Part shown: positions 35,070-47,645 of the stretch, one piece after another
Layout: each line of letters starts with the position of its first letter
How positions within the stretch are numbered: position 1 is the first letter of the stretch
From: Diatrype stigma
Taxonomy: Eukaryota > Ascomycota > Sordariomycetes > Xylariales > Diatrypaceae
Length of the DNA: 64,000 bases
Assembly (NCBI GenBank): GCA_022225965.2
Contig: JAKJXP020000061.1
Coordinates: 186,001 to 250,000 of the forward strand
Reading direction: 5' to 3'
The notes under the pieces: generated by a model
Seen by the model: the letters and a program-made list of their open reading frames with translations, nothing else
Database searches by the model: none
What the model was told of the DNA's origin: nothing
Translations under genes and position numbers: made by a program

Positions 35070-35602
35070 ATTAATATGAAATGCTATATTGCCGTTTAAA
35101 ACATAACATTAAGGAAATGCCAGGATTTTTTTTTTTCGATTAAAATAATTTCTTTTATAAAAATTTAAAAATAAATAATTATTATTTCGATTAATTAAAA
35201 CCGTTACGGATATATTATATTATTTATAAATTAATCGTCGTTTAAATAAAACGTAATAAAGTTTTTTTATTAAAAAAAATACGATAATTACCGTTAAAAA
35301 AAATACGGTTTAAAAAGCCACTTATCGATATAAAAAAATATTATTAATATAACGTCGTCGAAAGCTGCTTATAAAAAATACGTAAAAAAGGATTTATATA
35401 TAAATGCGTTTTTAAACGTTCAGGATAATTTTAAAAGGCTATTCGTTTTAATCGTTTTAATTTTTTTATATAACGTATAATTATTTTTGCCGTTTAAAAA
35501 GTAATCTTTATATATTACCATCGGAAATTACAATCGTAATTTCCTTATATATATAGCCTTATTTGCTTTTTTTTTTTAATTAGAAACCATCCAAAAAAAA
35601 AG

Positions 35603-35808
35603 TATATTACGGTAAAATGGGTTTATTTTGAAGCTGTTTTAAAGGGATATAACGCTTTAATAGGGAACCCTTTAAAAGGGGTCCATTTGGGCCTATATAA
35701 AGGTCCGATTTTCCCTTATACCTTCCGATGCTCCTTTTTTTTCCTTTCTTTTTTAAAGCTTTAGCAAAATGTAATAAAATACGTTAAGGATTATTTAAAA
35801 ACGTAACA
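35603..35808 (+). repeat. Element D LTR 2 (shared middle LTR)
   Basis: Aligns with 22597-22807 and 47435-47645 but is much more heavily mutated: the GC-rich run CAGGGGACCCCC of the outer copies reads TAGGGAACCCTT here. Confidence 0.9.
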
Positions 35809-36487
35809 ATTATAAGCCCGAATTCGCTACGGATTCGGTATTTCTTTTTTTTAAGCCAACTTTTATTATGCGTTAATTTTTTTTTTTGCTTATTCGTATT
35901 TTTTGCGTTTGCGAGGCTTTTTTTTCCGCTTACGCTTTTTGCCGCGCTTTTTGTTGCGTTTATAAAGTTTTTCGTTACGCTTTGCTCTTTTCCTTAAACG
36001 TATAAGCTTTCGTATTTTATTAAGGCAAAGTCCGGTCGAAGCCATATTTTCGGATTTTCGGAATAATTACGCATATCTTATAAATTAATATTCCGTTCGA
36101 TATCGACGACTTTTTTTTTTAAAAAAAAAGCAACTTATAATTATTGCTTTTATTATATAAAATACGTAATTTTTACGAAACAATAAATATATTTATTTTT
36201 TTTATGCATTATTTAACGATAAAATAAAAAGTAATTACATAATACCCTTATTTTCGATTTTGGAAATAAATCTAAATAGCTTTTTTTTTTTAATTCGAAA
36301 AAGATTTCGTTCGAACGTTATTCGTTAATGCTTCGCAAAACGTTCGAATTAAGGAATAAGCAAAACCCTAAATCTTTTATTTCCGCAATTCGGGTCGGTT
36401 ATTCGGATTTAGTTTTAATTCTTTTAAAAAAAAACGGGCCAGCTTAATTTTTGGGCTTTTTTTTTTCCATTTTTGAATTAAAAGGGC

Positions 36488-36638
36488 TGTTACGGTACCA
36501 AATATACAGCCACCGGCCCGGCTTCATATCGCTGTATATAAGGGGACGTTTCGTCCCTTTTAGCTTAAACCTTTCCTTCTCTTTTCGTGTAATAACAACT
36601 ATATCTCCTTGACCTTATATTTGCTTATAGCCGTAATA
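36488..36638. repeat. Element F LTR, left copy
   Basis: 151 bp, starts TGTTACGGTACCAAATATAC, ends GCCGTAATA. Contains TATATAAG in the middle. Confidence 0.92.
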
Positions 36639-38488
36639 GTTTGTTGCACCTATCTTTTCTTATAGGTTTAACCCAGCTATAAGCCTTAAAATCCGGATAA
36701 TAAGCTGCAAGCGCTAAAGGATTGCGATGGCTTTATATTTAGATTAATCCTTTTTTATTATCGCTACGGCTATTCTTTAGGAATTCGAATACTTAGTTCT
36801 TATTATTTAATACCTTTAAGGGAATTTTTAATCGATTTTGGACCTAATTATTATTAATTTAACGGTTAATTCTTTTTGGCATGTTATTTTAAACGAAATA
36901 AAATAACGCCTTAAAACGCTTATTTAGGAAAACGAAGAATTTTACCGTTAATTTGACGCAGCAATGGAAAAAAACAATTCCGAAACGATTCCGTAAATCC
37001 AGTAATAATAATTCCTATTTTTATATATTTTTTAATTAAATCGTTTTATTAACTGGATACCCTTTTCGATTTTAAACCCTTTTCCGAACGTCATTTAATT
37101 AGGATTTCCTTTTTATTAGTCCTATTCTTAACCTATTTCGATAATTAATTAAACGCAAATTACTTGCTATATAAAATGCCTTAACGTTAAATCGATAACG
37201 AAACCTAAAAGCAGCGATTTACTAAAATTTAAGGAATTAAGCAATAACGATTTCGAAATATAGGAAAAATACGTTAATTGGAAATCCTAAGTTTATTTAA
37301 AACTGGCCTTCGATTGTTACGTATATATAGCGGAAATAAACCGGATTATATATATAGCTTAATATTTAAATAGCAAGGCATATATTCATATTAAAAAACG
37401 GATCGATATAGTTATTAGGCATTTTAACGATTCTTAGTAATGGCCGGAAAAATAACGAAATTATACCGACCTAATTACGTTTTTAAATATTTTATATATC
37501 GTTAAGAATATCCGAATAACAGCTTATAAAAGCTTTATAATTCTTTAATAAGGCAACAAATCCTTCGGAAAATTTATAGGCCTATTCGTTAAATATGCGG
37601 ATTAAAGCTAATAATTTAACGTTATCCGCGTCGTAACATTATAAGCCAAAATTAACGGAGCTTTATAAAACGTATTCGTTTCGGTAATAAATCGATTAAT
37701 AAACGACGATGCCGTAAAATGGATTAATTTATACCGAAACCTATTTAATAACCTAAAAAATAAGGCCTTTATTAAAAAATAACAATAACCCCCCCGATTA
37801 ATGCATATATTCGCATTCCTATTAGCCTTTATATTAAAACTTATATAGCTCGATGCGGCCAAAACGATACGGTTCCGCAAGTTTTTTCTGCAAAAAAAAA
37901 CCCGACGTTTTAACGGTTATTTATGCTTATATTATAAAAAAGCGGATTATTTTTATAAGAATTGCTCCGAAAAAAACCGAAAAAAAGGTAGCGGATTGCC
38001 GGAAAAAGTTTAGCCTTTAATAAAAGTCGCAATTAAAGGCACTTTTTAAAACATTTCGAAGCTATAAAAGATAAATTATATATACGTTTAATAAGCTTTA
38101 ATATATTATTTTCCTTTTTTATTAAAATATTTCGTTTTAACGATAAATTAATTTCATTTTATGTTATAATTAATAATAAATGCTTATTATATGGTTTTAT
38201 TAATAATAATTTCGCGTATAATATTTATTTGTTTAGCTTTAATTTATTTGCCCTTAAAGTATTTCGCTTTATAAACGGCATCGTAACGGGAATAATTTTT
38301 AAATATAGCATTATAAATTATTAGCTGGGACTTATTAAAAAATAAGTCCTTTTATACCGATGGCGCCTAAATGGCTTTAACGTTATACTGGGTTTTTTTT
38401 AGTTTTAACGTTATAATCTTAATATTAATTAAAATTATGAAATATTCGCTATTAATAACAAAACACTTTTAAACTTAAACTTTTTTAA

Positions 38489-38701
38489 TATTACGGTAAT
38501 AACTTAAAGAATAAATAGGATAACTAATACCTTAGTTATCTTTAAAACAATAGGCATTCACTTTTTATTATTTCCATTTATATATAAACAGCTGGCCCTC
38601 CGCCAGCTTCCTTCCCTTTTCTTTTTTTCTGCAACTTATTATTATACGTTAATTCCTAGTAATTAGCAGAATGCGCCTTTCTTTAAGCTAATGCCATTAT
38701 A
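38489..38701. repeat. Element G LTR, left copy
   Basis: 213 bp, shares CTGGCCCTCCGCCAG and GCAGAATGCGCCTTTCTTTAA with the right copy. Confidence 0.92.
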
Positions 38702-38981
38702 TAATAATAAGTTCCTTCGCTTATCTTTTAAAGGGGCAGCCGTTATATTTTACGATACCTATTAAAAATAAGCAATTAATACAGCAATTCGATTTTTTCT
38801 CGATTACTTAATAAATTAACAGCACAGCAAAATCCTTATCTTTATATAATAACTTTCCGTCTTCGTTCTTTCCGAAAAATTTTCACGAACTTTACGTTTT
38901 CGGACCTTATGTTATACTTTTTCGTTTCCGATTTTCCCGTTTCCGAAAAATTACAAAGCTTTTGCTTTGTTCGAATTAATA

Positions 38982-39840
38982 ATGGCTTTATTCATTAATG
39001 CCCAAAAAGCCCAAGCAGTTATCCAGGCCGCTATTATATACTTCCGTGGCGAATTAATCGCTTAATTCGCTATTGAAATTTATAAGCTTTAAGTAAAAAA
39101 CAAGGCTTTAATTATCCAAATTGAAGCCTTTTAAACTAAATAAAACCCTTGCCTAAAGCTTTTCGATATAATAAAATTAAAGGGTCCCGGCATTTATGAC
39201 GTTTGGCTTTTGGAAATTAAAGGCAAGTTTTGCGTTAATAGGGCTGCAATCGGCGATAATTACGTCCGTACGTATTACATTTATAACCGGCTAAAGCCTA
39301 AGGTTAAAAACTTCGTTATTTCTTAAATTCATTATTCCGAACGTACCGATAATTGGGATAACGCTTTTTAGCGTATTTTGGATGCTTTCGATCGCATTTA
39401 CGACGATCCGAATAAGCCCTTTTATAATGAAGCCCGCCTTAAAAAAATGAAAATAAAGAATAACGATTTTTTCCGTTAATTTCTTGGCAATTAGAAGCGC
39501 GCGTTATACGCGGTTCGAAACGATTTGGATAAAATAACCGAAAGCCAACGTATTCGAGAATTTCGCTACGTTTTTTCGAACAAACTCCAAGCCAAAATTA
39601 ATAACCTCGAAACCTTTTTAATTACGTACGCTTTTTTCGTTAAGAAGCTTTATAAATAATCCTATAATAAAAATAACGGCGTTATTTATATTAGCCATTA
39701 TAATTTTTTTTATTAATTAATGGATATATTATTCGGAATTATAAATACCGCTGTTACCGTTATTCCGGAATCTAACCTTATAAAGCTTTTAGGTACCGTT
39801 AATTTTTTATCCGTCGCCTTTTCGTTTAGCCCTATTTAAC
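38982..39840 (+). pseudogene. Element G gag-like gene remnant
   Basis: Frame opens MALFINAQKAQAVIQAAIIY and continues with only scattered TAA/TAG stops through IKLKGPGIYDVWLLEIKGKF, RILDAFDRIYDDPNKPFYNE and ITESQRIREFRYVFSNKLQ. The pattern resembles Gag capsid sequences of fungal LTR elements. Stops are at positions where CAA/CAG (Gln) would fit, as RIP predicts. Confidence 0.65.
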
Positions 39841-40163
39841 GAAATAAATAGCAACGTATTAACCGCTGCCGCCGTTATGGTTTTATTAAGTATTTCGCCC
39901 GTAATTGCGACAAATAACTTATTTTCGGCCTTATTCGTATTATTGTAATTAATCGCTCGGATATCGAGGATTCCGATTCGAAAATAAAGGAACCCTAATA
40001 CGGTAAAAGAAAATACTTGCCCCAATACATCAGCAGTACTTTGGACGACCTGGTCCGGATAAATGGGATAAATGAAAGCCACCGGGCTATAATGGATTAC
40101 TTTTACTTAAAATAAAGGTAATTATAAAGCTTCGGAACGAAGCTTTTTCCGAAGGGGGGATGA

Positions 40164-40376
40164 TATTACGGTAATAACCTAAAGGATAAATAAAATAACT
40201 AATATCTTAGTTATTTTTAAAACAATAAGCATTCACTTCTTATTGTTTCCATTTATATATAAGCAACTGGCCCTCCGCCAGTTTTCTTTTCTTTTCTTTT
40301 TTTTTATAACTTATTATTATACGTTAATTCCTAGTAATTAGCAGAATGCGCCTTTCTTTAAGCCAGTGCCATTACA
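40164..40376. repeat. Element G LTR, right copy
   Basis: 213 bp, starts TATTACGGTAATAACC, ends GCCATTACA, followed by TTTAA. Confidence 0.92.
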
Positions 40377-41099
40377 TTTAATTCCTTTCCGATTTTAGCC
40401 CAATATTAAAACCTAATCTAAAACCGAAATTAAATTAGAAATTACGCCCAAAACCAAACCAAAACCAAAAGCCATATCCGAAACCGGATTTAAATCATAA
40501 ATTAAGCCGCAAATCGATTCCGAATTTTAGCATTCGAAACCCCTAAATTCGAAAAAATACCCGTAATTTTTAAATCGGTTCCGAACTATATCCAGGCCGA
40601 TGCTAATTCCGTTAATATTCGGTTTTTCCGTATTACGAATTTCCTTATATTTTGCTGCATAAACGGCGTATTAATAAATAATATATTATTTCAATAATTT
40701 ATCGCTATAACGGATATATTTCGTTTTTTAATCGTAACCGATTTAAAACCTTAAGCGTTAGTCGAAAATATTATAAACCAAATATTTAGTACTTTTTTTT
40801 AAAGTATTTTGATATAAAACAATACTTTAAATTCGGACGCAATATCGAAACAATTACGAAATTTTTACGATTAAATAATGGAAGCATTATGGCTACGACG
40901 AATCTTAAACGAAAACATTTAAAAATACTTAAATAAAAAACTTTCGGTTACGATAAAAAAAATCCTAAAAAAATTTTCTCCAAAATATTACGACTTAATT
41001 AAAGCTTTTTTTTTATACGAAATCGAAACGTTACTTTTTTATTGCTTATATAACCATAAAATAAAATTATTTTTTGGCCAAACCCTTTCGTATAATCGA

Positions 41100-43450
41100 T
41101 TTCGCCCGATATTCCTTAAAGAATTATTAGCAATTAAAAAATACATTAACGACTATTTCGAAAAGGGATTTATTCGGGCCAGTATTTCCTTTATAGCGGT
41201 ACCGGTTTTGTTTACGAAAAAACCCGGAAACGGAATCCGTATTTGCGTAAATTATAAAGGATTTAATAACGTTATCGTTAAAAACAAATACTTTATTCCG
41301 TTAATTCGAAAAATTTTAAATAATTTTTATTAAATAAAGATTTACATTAAGTTCGATATTATTGCGGCATTTAATCGATTCCGAATTGCTTTCGAAAACG
41401 AATAAAAAATAACGTTTATTATAAGGTTCGGCCTTTTCGAATGCCAAGTGGCTAATTTCGGCATAACCGGCGTTTCGAATTCGTTTTAATATTATATTAA
41501 CGACATTTTATTTAACTTATTAAATCGATACGTTATAATATACTTAAACGATATCTTAATATATAGCAAGTTTAAAAAAAAATATTAACAGTACGTTCGA
41601 AAAACTTTTATTTGCTTAACGAATGTTGGCCTTACGGTAAATATTCGGAAATATAAATTTAACGTAACGAAAACGAAATATTTAGGATTTATTATATTAA
41701 TAAATGGCATTTAAATGAATTTAAAAAAAATCGAATTAATTAAAAACTAAAAGCCGCCCAAAACGTTATGCGAATTATAACGATTTCTAGGCTTTGCGAA
41801 TTTTTATTGTCGCTTTATTAAAAGCTTTTCAGCCTTAATCCGTTTTTTAACGGTTTTAATAAGCAAAAAAAAATAGCCAAAATATTTCCTAAACGCCGCA
41901 ATGGCGGCGTTTTAACGATTAAAAAACGCTTTTCGTAACGTATTTATATTTGCATATTACGATTTTAAGCGCCGTATTGTTTTAAAAGTAAACGCTTTTA
42001 ATTGGGCATTAAGAAGGGTCCTTTTATAATACGATTTACGAAAGGATTTACGTTTTATCGTTTTTTTTTCGGCAAAATATAATCCGACGGAATGTAATTA
42101 CGAAATTTACGATAAGGAATTTTTCGTTATAATTAAAACGTTCGAAAAATAACGCTTCGAATTATAAGGCACCGAAAAACCGATCGAAATAATTACGGAC
42201 CATAAGAATTTATAACATTTTACCATTATAAAACTATTAAATTAACGTTAAGTCCGGTAATTAAAATTTCTTAATAACTTTAAATTTTAAATTACTTATA
42301 AATCCGGTAATAAAGCAACCGTTTTAAATGCATTTTCCCGATTTTCCGGTAATAAGCCAGTAAATTATTACAACTTTAAAAACGAAAAAATAATTTATCG
42401 ATATCGTATCTTGTTATTTCTAAACCGTTAAGTATTTTTGTAATTTTTCGCCTTAAACGTTAATAGGCTAATTAATGCTTTAATTAATGAAACCTATAAT
42501 GCGTCGTTTTTAATATAGAACTTTTTTTAAATTATAACGAATTCTTAATATAAAAAGTTTAGCCAGAAAATTAAAAAACAAATAAAAATTGCCAAAACCG
42601 ATTGCGTAACGATTTAAGGGCGAGTTTATATTAAAAATAAGCTATTTATACCCTTAAACGAAGCTTTTTGCTTATAAATTCTTTATCGAATTTATAGCTT
42701 TGTATTAAAAAGTTATCTAAAACGAACGAAAACATACGACTTTTTTCGCCGTATTTATTTTTAGCCGAAACTTTTCCGAAATGTAACCGTTTTCGTTTAA
42801 GCCTATTACTTTTATAAGCGAATTAAGAATTTCCGCAGCTTAGCTATTAAATTTTTTAATCCCTTATCGGTTTCGTTTCGCTTTTAATTCGATATTTCTA
42901 TTAATTACGTAGGACCATTTTTTTTATATCCGCAACGGCATTATATACAAATACGTCCTAATCGTAATCGATAAACTAACGAAAATGCGTCATTATGTAT
43001 TTATTTTCGATACGAAAACCGAAACTTTTGGAAATGCCTTTGTAACGTAGATTTATAAATTTTACGGAATTCTTAATACGATTATATTTAATAGGAATAT
43101 ATAATTCGTTTTTACGTTTTAAAATAAGTTTAATCATTAATTAGGCGTTAATTTACGTTATTCGTTAATATATTACTTTAAATCCGATAAATAAATGGAA
43201 ATTATTAATAACGCTATAAAATAATATTTTCGCTTTTATTGCTTTTTTTATTAAGATAATTAAATCGATTAGCTTTTATTAATGGAATTCGCCGGAAATA
43301 ATGCCGTTTCGGAAATAATTGGTATATTTTTTTTTTTTATTAATTACGGCTTTTATTCAGAAATAAATACCGAATCGAACCGCCTTATTATCGCCTTTAA
43401 AACATTAGCCCGCTAATAAAAATTCCATAACGTTATAACCGTAATTAACA
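41100..43450 (+). pseudogene. Element F pol remnant (RT, RNase H, integrase)
   Basis: Degenerate frames on the plus strand. RT: FEKGFIRASISFIAVPVLFT, KPGNGIRICVNYKGFN, YLNDILIYSK (YxDD with first Asp now Asn). RNase H: VFIFAYYDFKRRIVLKVNAF, then [15 protein letters not shown]. Integrase: YKYVLIVIDKLTKMRHYV, then IYKFYGILNTIIFNR where the family has HG-x-P-x-x-I-x-SDRG. Dozens of in-frame stops. Confidence 0.85.
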
Positions 43451-43989
43451 AAATTAAAAAAATCCTAGTAATAATTAAGTTCCTTATAATAAAATCCTAA
43501 AAACGTTAAGCCGAAAATATAAATCGGTACCGAATTAATGCCGGCATATTCGAAATAAGAAACTAAATTTAGGTTAATACCAAAAATATCAAAACAGGAT
43601 AACCTATAAAAAAATTAAATAACAAATAAATAAGCCCTTTTTTTATTACGAAAACGTATAAACGAACCGTAGCCGTTTAAATATTTAATTACTTCCGAAT
43701 TTTCCCCGTTTTCCATACCTTATTAATTTAACGGCACCAATAAAGCTTTTCCGGTTAGAAAGCTATTAACGAAAAACTAGACCGGCGGGCCGAAAGCGTT
43801 ATAATACCGCAAAATAAAAAAATAAAAGATAAAGAATAATACTTTAATAAAATCCTTAACTTTCGGCATATATGAATAGAACTATAATACCGAATAAAAT
43901 GGCCGGCCCCGTATCGGCTTATTTAGGAACCGGCCCGGAATCTTTAAAAATACGACGATAATATAATAAACTTTTATAAAAAAAATCCT

Positions 43990-45751
43990 ACCAAGCCGGG
44001 CCTTTTAAATTAATAAATATGGCCCGAAAAAACCGCGGCCGTAAGTTATAATTAACAAAAACTATAAAATAAACAAAACAAAAAAAAAGGATTTTTTATT
44101 TATATTGGCCCAAAAAACTTAATAAGCCGCAAAATGATTTATATTAATAAAAAAAATAAAAATAACAAAAAAAACCGCAACCAAAAGGCCAAAATTAAGC
44201 TATAAAAACCGAAACAAAACCGAAACAATAATTAACCAGTTATAAATTAACGCCAAAATATCAACAAAACGTAACTTAATATATTACCGTAAACAAAAGC
44301 CGGCGAAAAAAAAACGAACTATCGCTTAATAAACGGCAAGGTCGAACGGAAACGTCGTTATATCGTCGTCCGTCCAATTACGGCCGAACTTCGTAACCAG
44401 GATTTGCTTTACCTTTTAATAAAAAACGCGCTTAATAATTATCCAAATTTGCCAATCGGCGTTGCCGAAAATTAAACGCGGCTTAATAGCAACTTTTTAA
44501 GCCGTTTAAGTATCGTCGTTTTATTATTTTTTCGTTAATTAATTAAAAACGAAACGAATATAAAACGAAATATTTACGTCGTAAACGCGAAAAACGGAAT
44601 TTTGTATTTACATTAAAATATAACGTATAACGACTTAAGCAATATACGTATCCAAAACTTAAGCGTTTTACGGTTAATTTAAAATCGATACGGCATTAAA
44701 CGATTAAAAAACAAAACATATCCGTTTTTTTTTGGCGTCGGTTTTATTAATAGCAATACGATAAGCCTTTTTGGCCGTTTCGAAAACGACGTAAACGCAA
44801 AATATAACCATAACGACAATAATCCGAATATTTTCCGAATAAATTCGAACGAATTTATTTTCGAAATCCAAAAGCGGACTACCATTATTATCGTCGTCGT
44901 CTTAAATAACGCCGAAAAAATAATCGGCTTAACGCAAAAAAACGAACAAATCCATTTAATCGCCTTACATTTTAAACGACGCCTAAATATAAAACCATTA
45001 ATAAATAAACCTTACGTTATCCGTAAAACGTTATTAAAACGCTAATTAAACTTACGAATTTGCAAAAATTCTTATAACCGGCGCATAAAGAATATATTAC
45101 GTTTACCGCGTTCGTTTATTCGTATACGAATGCCGGCATTTCGCCGTTAACCGGATCGAAGTGCTTTATGGTATACCGAAAACATTTCATATATAGCGAC
45201 TTCGCCAAAAAAGGCAAAGCGAAAGCGGTATAAAGGCGAAAAGGCATAACGTCGGCGCGGTAATAATATCGATAAATAAATAAATAAACGGGAAATAAAC
45301 AAAACGGCAAAACGGACGCGAATATTAATCGGTCGGAAAAAAAAAAGGCAGCGGAATAATTACGATTCGGTAAGCTTTAAAAAAAAACAAAATTATGAAA
45401 CAAAAAAAAAAGAAATATTAACGTATTTATATTTTAAACGCGGGGCTTTATAATTAATAATTAAATATATAAATACATAGCTATTATAATAATACGCTAT
45501 CCGAAATAGGTATTTATTTCCGAATTCGGCTTAGCGTTTCGAATTAATAAAAAATATAAAGCCAAATAGCTTATTAAAACATATGCTATCCGGGGCAAAT
45601 ATTTTCCTTCCGGATCCGGCTTAGCGCTACCAAATATATCTCGAATTAATACAAAATCATAATTAAAATACTACCTTTCCGTTACCTAGCAACCCAAAAA
45701 ATTAATTTCAGAAAATAATTAAAAACAATTACCTAAAAAAAAGGGACTTAT
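43990..45751. other. Long non-pol 3' region of element F
   Basis: About 1.7 kb between the integrase/C-terminal region and the right LTR. Minus-strand frames at 44679-44885 and 45116-45310, joined through stops, look protein-like (DDDDNNGSPLL, then FVRIYSENIRIIVV), but I recognise no domain. Could be an antisense accessory gene or captured sequence. Confidence 0.4.
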
Positions 45752-45902
45752 TATTACGGTACCAAATATACAGTTACCGGCCCGGCTTTATATCGCTATA
45801 TATAAGGAAACGTTTCGTTCCTTTTAACTTAAACCTTTCTTTCTCTTCTCGTATAACAACAACTATATCTCTTCGATTCTATATTTGCTTATAGCCGTAA
45901 CA
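45752..45902. repeat. Element F LTR, right copy
   Basis: 151 bp, starts TATTACGGTACC (TG end mutated), ends GCCGTAACA, followed by AGGGC. Confidence 0.92.
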
Positions 45903-47434
45903 AGGGCCCAGCTTTTGCGTTGGCGCTTTTCTTTTTTTAAATATAAGCCGATAATTTTTTTCGATAGGTTTTTATAAATCGCCGAAACCGATAAAAACGT
46001 TTAAAAAGCGTTAGGGATTTTTATTATATTTCCCTTTATATTATGAAACGGCAAAAGTTATATATAAACGATTCGTTTTTTAATTAAAACGGCTTTTTTT
46101 ATATAAGCCCTTAACGGTAAAATAAAAAAAGCCATACCCATTTAAAAATTAAAATTATATATCGCTTAAAATAATAAATACTAAACATAATATTGCCGAT
46201 ACTTAAAAAAAACGTTCGATTTAATCGTTTTAATTTTTTTTATATTAATAAGCCTGCTTTTATTTTAAGAAATTCTTTAATTAAGGGCTTTCGAAATTAA
46301 GGATAAATACGATTAAAAAATTCGATTAATATTTACTTATATTTAAAAATATTAATTCGGAACATTTAAAGCTTAATTAATGCCTATTTATATTCGGAAA
46401 TATTAATCCGAATATTGCTTTAAAATTCGATTGGCGTCCGTTTACGTTTAAAAATGCCAATTCGGGCCGAAATATAAGCCGATTTTTTTTTTTTTTTTTT
46501 TTTTTTCCAAAAAAATAACATTTAAAACCGGCCCGAATTAAAAAAAACTCGACCGGTACTTATTTATATTCGGAAATACCGATTAAATCCAATAAAGGAA
46601 TTTAATTAATGCCCGTTTATATTAAGAAATACCAATACGGGCTCGAATACGGCCGATATTTTCGAAAATACCGATTCGGTATAACAAAAAAATTCGTTAA
46701 ATAATACCCGTTTATATTCGGAAATATTAATTCGAAATTTAAATACGACCGGTATTTATTTACGTTCGGAAATGCCGATTAGGTCCAATAAAGAAACCCG
46801 GTTAATGCTACGAAATGTTCGATTTGAATCGTTTCGGTTTAGATTTATTAAGTATTTTTTTTTTTAAAAAAATACGTTATAAATTAATATTATATACGGA
46901 TTAATATGAAATGTTATATTGCCGTTTAAAACATAACATTAAGGAAATGCCAAGATTTTTTTTTTTCGATTAAAATAATTGTTTTTATAAAAATTTAAAA
47001 ATAAATAATTATTATTTCGATTAATTAAAATTATTACGGATATATTATATTATTTATAAATTAATCGTCGTTTAAATAAAACGCAATAAAGTTCTTTTAT
47101 TAAAAAAAATATAATAATTACCGTTAAAAAAAGTACGGTTCGAAAAGTTATTTATCGATACGAAAGAATATTATTAATATAGCGTCGTTAAAAGCCGCTT
47201 ATAAAAAGCACGCAAAAAAAATCCATATATAAATGCGTTTTTAAACGTCCAGAATAATTCCAAAAGGCTATTCGTTTTAACCGTTTTAATTTTTCTATAT
47301 AACGTATAGTTATTTTTGCCGTTTAAAAAATAATCTTTATATATCATTACCGGAAATTACGATCGTAATTTCCTTATACATGTAGCCTTATTCGCTTTCT
47401 TTTTTCTTGGTTAAAAACCACCCAAAAAAAGGGG

Positions 47435-47645
47435 TGTATTGCGGTAAAATGGGTTTATTTTGGAGCTGTTCTAAAGGGGTATAACGCTCTGGCAGGGGAT
47501 CCCCCAAGGGGGGTCCATTTGGGCCTATATAAAGGTCCGATCTCCCCCCATACCTTCCGACGCTCCCTTCTTTTCCTTCCTTCTTCAGAGCTTTAGCAGA
47601 GTGTAGCAAAATACGTCAATATAAGGGCTATTCAGAAACGCGACA
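47435..47645 (+). repeat. Element D LTR 3
   Basis: 211 bp, starts TGTATTGCGG, ends CGCGACA. Least mutated of the three. TATATAAA at 47526-47533 points into the 3' fragment of HMG copy 3. Confidence 0.92.

Larger units (their letters stand above)
38489..40376 (+). mobile_element. Element G: Gag-only LTR element nested in F
   Basis: 1888 bp with 213-bp direct LTRs (38489-38701 and 40164-40376) and a perfect TTTAA duplication (38484-38488 and 40377-40381). Polypurine tract GAAGGGGGGA (40151-40160) sits just before the right LTR and fixes plus orientation. The internal 1.46 kb holds one decayed Gag-like frame and no polymerase, so it must have been moved in trans. It disrupts the protease/RT junction region of element F, and is therefore the youngest layer there. 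Confidence 0.92.
36488..45902 (+). mobile_element. Element F: Ty3/gypsy LTR retrotransposon nested in D
   Basis: 9415 bp (about 7.5 kb without its own insert G), 151-bp direct LTRs (36488-36638 and 45752-45902), perfect AGGGC duplication (36483-36487 and 45903-45907). Empty site visible at about 23480 in the first D copy. Plus-strand order: Gag with a decayed CCHC knuckle near 37920 (C-L-Y-Y-K-K-A-D-Y-F-Y-K-N-C, where Cys and His became Tyr), protease region, element G insertion, reverse transcriptase from about 41100 (GFIRASISFIAVPVLFTKK, YLNDILIYSK), RNase H about 41950-42200 ([16 protein letters not shown]), integrase about 42860-43450 (YKYVLIVIDKLTKMRHYV). Polypurine tract 45735-45746 before the right LTR. 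Confidence 0.92.
22597..47645 (+). mobile_element. Element D: tandem LTR-internal-LTR-internal-LTR array hosting the nest
   Basis: Three direct copies of a roughly 210-bp LTR (22597-22807, 35603-35808, 47435-47645) alternate with two copies of a 2.2-kb internal region. Internal copy 1 is 22808-24486 plus 35075-35602, interrupted by element E. Internal copy 2 is 35809-36487 plus 45908-47434, interrupted by element F. Sites uninterrupted in one copy match the join in the other, which proves the nesting. A polypurine tract (AAAAAAAGGGG, 47424-47434) before the last LTR supports plus orientation. No reverse transcriptase is seen, so this is a non-autonomous (TRIM/LARD-like) family. A clear target duplication is missing: left flank CCGCA, right flank GTACA. 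Confidence 0.85.

Noticed and set aside
22597..47645. One giant 25-kb retrotransposon bounded by the outer LTRs
   Set aside because: A third LTR in the middle, two separate internal copies and independently bounded inserts E, F and G show it is a nest.
12585..47645. CRISPR-like array or centromere
   Set aside because: Repeats are LTR pairs with target duplications, not short regularly spaced units; AT richness is explained by RIP of transposons.
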